From positions 1-5,006 of the forward strand of contig JAJZRT010000359.1 in the NCBI GenBank assembly GCA_021802595.1: DNA of 5,006 nt, written 5' to 3'. This document shows, piece after piece, positions 1 to 4,468 of this stretch. The stretch's first letter is position 1. Each line of letters opens with the position of its first letter. The stretch is from Pseudomonadota bacterium. GTDB lineage: Bacteria; Pseudomonadota; Gammaproteobacteria; Burkholderiales; Thiobacillaceae. Both the position numbers and the translations under genes were made by a program. The notes beneath the pieces are model-generated. The model ran no database searches. It saw only the letters and a program-made list of their open reading frames with translations, and had not been told where the DNA came from.

Positions 1-632
1 ATCACGTTGCCGCCGATATTCACCAGCGCGTTCCGGATGCCGTGGGCTTTCAGGATGCGTACCGCCTCGTCCAGCGCGTAGCCCTTGGCATAGCCGCCGA
101 GATCCAGTTGCACCGCCGGGTTGTCGCTCCAGACGCTGTTGCCTTCGATGTGCAGGTCGCGCATGCGGGGCGCCGCCTTGACCCGGCGTGCGATGGTGGC
201 GGCATCCGGTACTGTTCCCCGCGGCGTGTCGGCGTGGAAGCCCCACAGCGCGATCAGGCCGCCGATGGCGGGGTTGAACAGGTCGTCCGAGTCGGCAGCA
301 AGCGCTTGCGCGTCGCGCAGCATGGCCGCGAGCTCGGGAGAGACGGTTGTGCGTTCCCCTTTGGTCAGCGCGGCGTTGAGCCGTGACAGGTCGCTGGGTT
401 GCCAGGCATGCAGTTGTCTGTGAAGCTCATCGAAGCGTGCCAGAACCGCAGCGATGGCGGGTGTCGCCCTGGATCCTGAATCATCGACGACGCTGACCTC
501 GACCAGGGTGCCGAATACGTAGGACTGCTGCTGGACCAGCGGCGGCGGACTGCAGGCGAACAGCACGGGCAGGAGCATGAGCCACAGGCGGAACCGCGTG
601 ATACGCAGAGTGAGGGCGTTCAGGTCTGACAT
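1..632 (-). CDS. apbE: FAD:protein FMN transferase, ApbE family lipoprotein (3' part outside window)
   Basis: ApbE enzymes transfer FMN from FAD to a threonine of exported or membrane redox subunits such as NqrB/NqrC, RnfG and NosR, and act on the periplasmic side. The 210 visible codons match the family. After a hydrophobic leader (about residues 14-26) comes a lipobox-like LFAC with Cys27, which suggests a lipoprotein. HAWQPSDLSRLN (75-86) fits the family's N-terminal motif. FNPAIGGLIALWGF (119-132) and LDLGGYAKGYALDEA (176-190) are flavin-site signatures, followed by ALVNIGGN (202-209). Family members are usually 300-350 residues, so roughly a third lies beyond the left edge. The ATG at 632-630 is chosen because an in-frame stop, that of the GNAT gene, lies nine bases upstream. 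No Shine-Dalgarno sequence is visible, which suggests coupling to the GNAT gene. The family call is firm. The target flavoprotein is not in the window. Confidence 0.93.
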   Translation of the reverse strand, partial: MSDLNALTLRITRFRLWLMLLPVLFACSPPPLVQQQSYVFGTLVEVSVVDDSGSRATPAIAAVLARFDELHRQLHAWQPSDLSRLNAALTKGERTTVSPELAAMLRDAQALAADSDDLFNPAIGGLIALWGFHADTPRGTVPDAATIARRVKAAPRMRDLHIEGNSVWSDNPAVQLDLGGYAKGYALDEAVRILKAHGIRNALVNIGGNV

Positions 633-641
633 GCCGGAGGC

Positions 642-1121
642 TTACAACAAGGTTTTCAATTTGCGCCCACCCGCGACGGCGAAGCCTTCCCGCTCGTAGA
701 ACGCCAGGGTTCTGTCGAATTGCGGAAGCGGCGGGGTGGTGACTTCCAGCCGTTTCCAGCCCCGCGCCGCACCGAATGCCCTGGCCTCGCCAACCAGCCG
801 CATCCCCAGCTTCCGGGTGCGGTATTCCGGTCGAACGTACAGTTCCGGAATCGTGCCGAAGGCACCTTCGGCATACAGGGCATGGCATTCGCTGAGCGCC
901 ACGAATCCGACCGGTTTCCCGCCATCAGGCCGGGCGACAAAGACAAAATAGGTCTCGTTGGCCAGGTAGGTGGCAAGCCTTTCGGTCGTTTCCTGGAGAT
1001 TGAAGTTGAATGCCTGGACGCCGATCGTGTTCATGATCTCGGCCAGCAGTTCGCCGACCAGGACGGCAACCGCGGGCACATCCTCGGCATGGACTCTCTG
1101 GATAACGATGTCAGCGGTCAT
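642..1121 (-). CDS. GNAT family N-acetyltransferase, substrate unknown
   Basis: This 159-residue protein is a single-domain GNAT enzyme, expected to move an acetyl group from acetyl-CoA to an amine in the cytoplasm. Seen in the sequence: VGFVALSE (71-78) fits the beta-4 strand. TIPELYVRPEYR (90-101) runs into the acetyl-CoA loop R101-T-R-K-L-G106, and GWKRLEVTTPP (121-131) fits beta-6. LAFYEREGF (139-147) is the typical C-terminal GNAT signature. The loop departs from the usual R/Q-x-x-G-x-G/A because Lys104 replaces the first glycine. The ATG overlaps the gshB stop as ATGA, so translation is probably coupled to gshB. apbE follows nine bases after the stop. Nothing in the protein names the substrate. 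The position suggests, but does not show, a link to thiol or redox metabolism. It could equally be a protein or small-molecule acetyltransferase. Confidence 0.88.
   Translation of the reverse strand: MTADIVIQRVHAEDVPAVAVLVGELLAEIMNTIGVQAFNFNLQETTERLATYLANETYFVFVARPDGGKPVGFVALSECHALYAEGAFGTIPELYVRPEYRTRKLGMRLVGEARAFGAARGWKRLEVTTPPLPQFDRTLAFYEREGFAVAGGRKLKTLL
854..873. repeat. Intragenic inverted repeat, 9-base arms, in the GNAT gene
   Basis: TGCCGAAGG and CCTTCGGCA are perfect reverse complements around a central CA. The dyad covers codons for AEGAFG (residues 84-89) just before the acetyl-CoA region of the GNAT protein. No regulatory role is evident. Confidence 0.4.
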
Positions 1122-2074
1122 TCCGGCGAGGTTTCGGCGAGCTGGGCACGCTCAACGGCAGCGATGAACTGCGCCGCGACGTCGTGCCCGGTCTGCGCGG
1201 CGATTTCCTGGAAGCCGGTGGGGCTGGTGACGTTGATTTCGGTGAGACAGTCGCCGATCACGTCGAGCCCGGCGAGGAAGATGCCGTTTGCCCGCGCCCA
1301 CGGCGCAACGGTCTCGGCGATCTCGCGGTCGCGTGCGCTCAAAGGCTGTGCGCGACCAGTGCCGCCGGCGGCGAGGTTGCCGCGAGTCTCGCCGGGTAGC
1401 GGGATGCGGGCCAGCGCCCACGGCACGACCTCGCCGTCGATCAACAGGATGCGCTTGTCGCCCTCGCTGATCGCCGGCAGATAGCGTTGCGCCATGATGG
1501 CGCGGCGGCCGTGCCGGGTGAGCGTTTCCAGGATGGCGTTGCGGTTGGGGTCGGAAAGCGTCAGGCGGAAGACGCCGGCGCCGCCCATTTCGGTGAGCGG
1601 CTTGACGATGATGTCGCGGTGCTCGGCCAGGAAGTCCCCGATGTCCGCTGCGTCGGCGGATACCAGGGTGGGGGCGATGAATTGCGGGAAATCGAGAATG
1701 GCGAGTTTTTCGTTGAAGTCGCGCAGACACGCCGGACGGTTGAGCACCCGTGCGCCGTTGGCTTCGGCGATGCCGAGCAGGTGGGTGGCGAGCAGGTAGT
1801 CGGTATCCACCGGCGGATCGGTGCGCATCACCACGGCATCGAAGTCTTTCAATAGGCAATCGTTTGTTTCGGTCACACGGTACCAGTCGTTTCCGGCGCG
1901 CACATCGAGCGCGGCGCAGGCGGCGCGGGACAGACCGTCGGCCACATACAGCTGCCGCGCTTCCGTGGCGGATACCGCATGGCCGCGCGCCACCGCCGCG
2001 CGCATCATCGCCACCGAGCTGTCCTTGTAGGGCTTGAGACCGGCGAGCGGATCGACGACGAACAGCAGCTTCAT
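1118..2074 (-). CDS. gshB: Glutathione synthetase
   Basis: GshB is a cytoplasmic ATP-grasp ligase that joins gamma-glutamylcysteine and glycine to give glutathione, the second step of the pathway. The 318-residue product aligns along its whole length with the roughly 316-residue E. coli enzyme. Clear signatures are MRTDPPVDTDY (83-93), LNRPACLRDFNEKL (111-124), the ATP loop IVKPLTEMGGAGVFR (156-170), GDKRILLIDGE (205-215), GETRGNLAAGG (228-238) and the metal-binding end LDVIGDCLTEINVTSP (270-285). GFQEI (287-291) stands where E. coli has CIREI. The ATG overlaps the gshA stop by four bases (ATGA) with no good Shine-Dalgarno sequence, so translation is probably coupled to gshA. The next gene overlaps its own stop in the same way. 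All recognisable catalytic regions are intact. Confidence 0.98.
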   Translation of the reverse strand: MKLLFVVDPLAGLKPYKDSSVAMMRAAVARGHAVSATEARQLYVADGLSRAACAALDVRAGNDWYRVTETNDCLLKDFDAVVMRTDPPVDTDYLLATHLLGIAEANGARVLNRPACLRDFNEKLAILDFPQFIAPTLVSADAADIGDFLAEHRDIIVKPLTEMGGAGVFRLTLSDPNRNAILETLTRHGRRAIMAQRYLPAISEGDKRILLIDGEVVPWALARIPLPGETRGNLAAGGTGRAQPLSARDREIAETVAPWARANGIFLAGLDVIGDCLTEINVTSPTGFQEIAAQTGHDVAAQFIAAVERAQLAETSPE

Positions 2075-3366
2075 GTGGCGGCCGCGTTTTCGGTTTCGTT
2101 GAGCGTCTCGTCGAGTTCGATGCTGGCGGCCAGCATCGCCAGCCGCGCGATCACCCCGTAGGCATAGAAGCGGTTGGGGGTGGCGTCGGGATTGGCGCTG
2201 CGGTCAGGCGTCAGGCAGGTCTCGTCGAACGCCAGCGGCACGAAATGCATGCCGGGACTGTTGAGGTTCTCGTCCGATCCGCGCCCGGTGTGCACGCGGT
2301 AGAAGCCGCCGACGACGAAGTGGTCGAGCATGTAGACCACCGGCTCGGCGACCGCCTCGTTGATGCTTTCGAAGGTGTAGACGCCTTCCTGGATCAGCAC
2401 CTCGCTGACTTCCAAGCCCTCCTTGATCACGGCCATCTTGTTGCGCTGCTTGCGGTTGAGCTCGCGCACGTCGTCGGGCGACTTCACCGTCATGATGCCC
2501 ATGCCGTAGGTGCCGGCGTCGGCCTTGACGATGACGAAGGGCGGCTGGTCGATGCCGTACTCGTCGAATTTGGCGCGGATCTTCTTCAGCATTTCGTCGA
2601 CCTTCTCGGCCAGGCAATCCTCGCCCTGGCGTGCCTGGAAGTCGATCTTGCCGCAGTGGTTGAAGTAGGGGTCGATCAGCCACGGATCAATCCCCACCAG
2701 TTGCGCGAACTCGATGGCGACGTTCTGGTACGCCGCGAAATGACGCGACTTGCGGCGCGTCGCCCAGCCGGCGTGCAGCGGCGGCATGATCGTCTGCTCG
2801 ATGCCCTTGAGGATATCGGGCACGCCCGCCGAGAGGTCGTTGTTGAGCAGCACCGCGCAGGGGTCGAAGCCTTCCAGGCCGATGCGGTCGCCTTTTCGGA
2901 CCAGCGGCTCCAGCGTGAGGCGTCCGCCGGCCGGCAGCTCCAGCGTGGTCGGCTGGGTGATTTCGGGGATCAGGGTGCCGATGCGCACGATGAGGCCGGT
3001 CTGGCGCAGGATGTGCGCGAGCACCGCGACGTTCTGCAGGTAGAAGGTGTTGCGCGTGTGGTTCTCGGGGATCAGCAGCAGACGCTGTGCATCGGGGCAG
3101 ATCTTTTCCACTGCACCCATCGCCGCGTGGATCGACAGCGACATGAAGGCGGGGTTGAGATTGTTGAAGCCGCCGGGAAACAGGTTGGTGTCGACCGGCG
3201 CCAGCTTGAAGCCCGCGTTGCGGATATCGACCGAGGTGTAGAACGGCGCCGACTGTTCCTTCCATTGCTGGCGAAACCAGTGTTCGATCGTCGGCTGGGC
3301 ATCGAGCAGGCGCTTTTCCAGTTCCAGCAGCGGCCCGGTGAGTGCGGTAGTAAGGTAAGGAACCAT
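2071..3366 (-). CDS. gshA: Glutamate-cysteine ligase, Acidithiobacillus ferrooxidans-type GshA
   Basis: This enzyme joins glutamate and cysteine with ATP to form gamma-glutamylcysteine, the first and usually limiting step of glutathione synthesis. The 431-residue product belongs to the GshA family found in Acidithiobacillus and many betaproteobacteria, which does not resemble E. coli GshA in sequence. Characteristic stretches are VDTNLFPGGFNNLNP (58-72), IPENHTRNTF (99-108), VIVKADAGTYGMGIM (278-292), LIQEGVYTFES (324-334) and the segment 357-375 (RVHTGRGSDENLNSPGMHF). The 278-292 segment looks like an ATP-grasp glycine-rich loop. The ATG at 3366-3364 is favoured because the N-terminus MVPYLTTALTGPLLELE looks family-like and an in-frame stop (TAA, complement of 3397-3399) lies upstream without another ATG. 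No strong Shine-Dalgarno sequence precedes it. It heads the leftward run and is immediately coupled to gshB. Confidence 0.95.
   Translation of the reverse strand: MVPYLTTALTGPLLELEKRLLDAQPTIEHWFRQQWKEQSAPFYTSVDIRNAGFKLAPVDTNLFPGGFNNLNPAFMSLSIHAAMGAVEKICPDAQRLLLIPENHTRNTFYLQNVAVLAHILRQTGLIVRIGTLIPEITQPTTLELPAGGRLTLEPLVRKGDRIGLEGFDPCAVLLNNDLSAGVPDILKGIEQTIMPPLHAGWATRRKSRHFAAYQNVAIEFAQLVGIDPWLIDPYFNHCGKIDFQARQGEDCLAEKVDEMLKKIRAKFDEYGIDQPPFVIVKADAGTYGMGIMTVKSPDDVRELNRKQRNKMAVIKEGLEVSEVLIQEGVYTFESINEAVAEPVVYMLDHFVVGGFYRVHTGRGSDENLNSPGMHFVPLAFDETCLTPDRSANPDATPNRFYAYGVIARLAMLAASIELDETLNETENAAAT
2119..2137. repeat. Intragenic inverted repeat near the gshA 3' end, 9-base arms
   Basis: GATGCTGGC and GCCAGCATC are perfect reverse complements around one base. 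The dyad lies in the gshA codons for MLAASI (411-416), about 45 bases before the gshB start. In the leftward mRNA it could fold as an eight-pair stem with a three-base loop. It may be chance in GC-rich sequence or an mRNA structure ahead of gshB. Confidence 0.4.
3357..3361 (+). promoter_or_regulatory. Shine-Dalgarno-like AAGGA before the alternative trmL start at 3372
   Basis: AAGGA lies ten bases before the upstream in-frame ATG at 3372, inside the 5' end of gshA on the opposite strand. It is better than anything in front of the homology-supported start at 3411. It either marks a TrmL form 13 residues longer or is chance. Confidence 0.25.
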
Positions 3367-3410
3367 AGAATATGGGCTTTCGAAGAAGGTTTTATTTTAG
3401 GCCAAGCCGG
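3367..3410. promoter_or_regulatory. Divergent gshA/trmL start region, putative promoters
   Basis: Only 44 bases lie between the gshA and trmL start codons, and both transcripts must begin in or next to them. On the minus strand, TAAAAT (complement of 3394-3399) differs from the sigma-70 -10 consensus by one base. It would start a gshA transcript with a leader of about 20 bases. On the plus strand, TAGAAT (3366-3371) also matches five of six -10 bases. I see no good -35 hexamer at the right distance for either, so the promoter assignments are tentative. A promoter further inside either gene is also possible. Confidence 0.35.
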
Positions 3411-3875
3411 ATGTTTGACATCGTTTTGTTTCATCCCGAGATTCCGCCCAATACCGGAAACCTCATCCGCCTCGCGGCGAATACCGGCTGTCGCCTGCAT
3501 CTGGTCGAGCCGCTGGGCTTCGACCTGTCCGACAAGCAGGTGGCGCGTGCCGGTCTGGATTACCACGACATGGCCTGCGTGACCGTGCATCCCGGCTGGG
3601 AGGCGGTGCGGACAGCGCTGCCCGGCAGGCGCTGGTTCGCGCTTACCACCAAGGGCAGCACGCGCTATGCCGACATCGCTTTTCAGGCCGGCGACGTGCT
3701 GCTGTTCGGTCCCGAATCGAGCGGACTGCCGGCCGACATCCTGGACCGGTTCGATGCCGGGCTCCGGCTGCGCCTGCCGATGCTACCGGGGTCGCGCAGC
3801 ATGAACCTGTCGAACGCCGTCAGCGTGGTGGTGTTCGAGGCCTGGCGGCAGAACGGGTTTGCCGGGGGGACGTGA
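3411..3875 (+). CDS. trmL: tRNA (cytidine(34)/uridine(34)-2'-O)-methyltransferase TrmL
   Basis: TrmL is a small SPOUT (knotted-fold) methyltransferase that uses S-adenosylmethionine to 2'-O-methylate the wobble base 34 of two leucine tRNAs. The 154-residue product is close to E. coli TrmL (157 residues). It shows the N-terminal motif HPEIPPNTGNLIRLAANTG (8-26), VARAGLDYHD (44-53), the knot motif FGPESSGLP (99-107) and the SAM-binding end RSMNLSNAVSVVVFEAWRQ (129-147). The start at 3411 gives the family's usual M-x-x-I-V-L beginning, with a weak AGG (3399-3401) upstream. An in-frame ATG at 3372 adds 13 unconserved residues but has the better ribosome site (AAGGA, 3357-3361). The following gene's ATG abuts the stop (TGAATG), so the two are probably cotranscribed and coupled. 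Confidence 0.96.
   Translation: MFDIVLFHPEIPPNTGNLIRLAANTGCRLHLVEPLGFDLSDKQVARAGLDYHDMACVTVHPGWEAVRTALPGRRWFALTTKGSTRYADIAFQAGDVLLFGPESSGLPADILDRFDAGLRLRLPMLPGSRSMNLSNAVSVVVFEAWRQNGFAGGT
3864..3870 (+). promoter_or_regulatory. Ribosome binding site of the 159-residue membrane protein gene
   Basis: GGGGGGA ends five bases before the ATG at 3876 and lies within the last codons of trmL. It supports the ATG at 3876 over the ATG three codons later, and fits translation coupled to trmL. Confidence 0.55.
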
Positions 3876-4355
3876 ATGGATGCCATGCAATGGCTGGAAG
3901 CGTTGAGCTATCTCGTCACCATCGTCGGCCTGCCGTTCGCCATCGGCGTATATGTCCACGACCGCCGCCGTGACCGGCAGAACGACGAGGAGGAGATCTT
4001 CCTGCGCCTGTCCGACGAGTACGCCGATTTCATGCGGCTGGTCATCGACAACGCCGACCTGCACCTGCTGTCGCCCGCCGTAAAGGGCGAACTCAGCGAG
4101 GAGCAACTGGAGCGCAAGCACGCCCTGTTCGCCATCCTGGTCAGCCTGTTCGAACGCGCCTATGTGCTGGTCTACGAAGACAGGATGAGCCGCCAGCAGG
4201 CGCGGCTGTGGCAGTCGTGGGAAGATTACATGCATGAATGGTGTGCACGCCCGGATTTCCGGGCGGCCCTTCCCATGCTGCTGCATGGCGAAGATCCGGG
4301 GTTTGTGGCGACGATCCGGCGGATCGCCGAGACGGCTGCGCGCGCGGCGGCGTGA
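3876..4355 (+). CDS. Hypothetical protein with one N-terminal membrane segment
   Basis: I do not recognise this 159-residue protein. Residues 6-27 (LEALSYLVTIVGLPFAIGVYV) form a hydrophobic helix with no signal-peptidase site. It is followed by the strongly basic HDRRRDR (28-34), so by the positive-inside rule the rest should face the cytoplasm as a single-anchor membrane protein. The soluble part looks all-helical and is rich in acidic residues and aromatics: EEEIFLRLSDEYADFMRL (38-55), ALFAILVSLFERAYVLVYED (83-102) and LWQSWEDYMHEW (111-122). There is no obvious enzyme motif. The layout recalls small bacterial domain-of-unknown-function proteins with a spaced F/Y/W helix pattern, but I cannot assign a family. 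The gene begins on the base after the trmL stop with a good ribosome site. Coding character matches the neighbours, so it is a credible gene of unknown function. Confidence 0.82.
   Translation: MDAMQWLEALSYLVTIVGLPFAIGVYVHDRRRDRQNDEEEIFLRLSDEYADFMRLVIDNADLHLLSPAVKGELSEEQLERKHALFAILVSLFERAYVLVYEDRMSRQQARLWQSWEDYMHEWCARPDFRAALPMLLHGEDPGFVATIRRIAETAARAAA
4248..4265 (+). repeat. Intragenic inverted repeat, 8-base arms
   Basis: CGCCCGGA and TCCGGGCG are perfect reverse complements separated by TT. In RNA this gives a GC-rich hairpin of about seven pairs with an ATTT loop. It lies in codons for about residues 124-130 of the hypothetical membrane protein and has no T tract after it, so it is not a standard terminator. 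It may simply reflect GC-rich codon use. Confidence 0.4.
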
Positions 4356-4468
4356 GCGATGCTTGCCCGGGCGGAAGGCTGCACCCGGCGAGGGCTTGTC
4401 CGCGTACACCCGCCGTTTATGCGGCATCAGGCGTAGAATCACAAAAACATAATTTTTCGGGGAATTCA
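4356..4468 (+). promoter_or_regulatory. Intergenic region with putative promoter of the GGDEF gene
   Basis: This 113-base gap holds no gene I can support and no convincing terminator. Its last third turns AT-rich. TAGAAT (4434-4439) matches the -10 consensus at five of six bases and would start a transcript near 4446, about 23 bases before the TTG start at 4469. CATAAT (4448-4453) also matches five of six but would leave almost no leader. No clear -35 hexamer sits 16-18 bases upstream of TAGAAT. The change in composition is the best evidence that a separate transcript starts here. Confidence 0.4.
4459..4464 (+). promoter_or_regulatory. Ribosome binding site deciding the TTG start of the GGDEF gene
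   Basis: GGGGAA ends four bases before the TTG at 4469 and sixteen bases before the first in-frame ATG at 4481. The distance suits TTG and is too long for the ATG. Confidence 0.45.

Noticed and set aside
1361..1372. Twelve-base palindrome GCCGCCGGCGGC
   Set aside because: It encodes the conserved Ala-Ala-Gly-Gly of GshB, and GC-rich codons explain it.
720..1484. Plus-strand open frame of 254 codons across GNAT and gshB
   Set aside because: It spans two well-supported minus-strand genes and their overlap, and its translation resembles no known protein.
1152..1859. Minus-strand open frame of 235 codons inside gshB in another frame
   Set aside because: It is a very Arg/His/Pro-rich product typical of a shifted frame, whereas the gshB frame is unambiguous.
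2071..2074. Overlap of gshA stop and gshB start as a possible frameshift or fusion
   Set aside because: Both proteins are complete with family-typical ends. The ATGA overlap is ordinary translational coupling.
3415..3420. TTGACA, a perfect -35 hexamer, at the start of trmL
   Set aside because: It lies inside the coding region with no -10 hexamer at the right distance (the sequence near 3438 is GC-rich), so it is probably chance.
2245..3582. Long open frame of 445 codons on the plus strand opposite gshA
   Set aside because: It is the complement of a firmly identified gene in GC-rich DNA, where antisense frames stay open. The product is rich in Val, Asp, His, Leu and Arg with no recognisable domain and no ribosome site.
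4365..4388. Possible terminator after the membrane protein gene (CCGGG and CCCGG arms)
   Set aside because: The stem is only five pairs with a twelve-base loop and no T tract.
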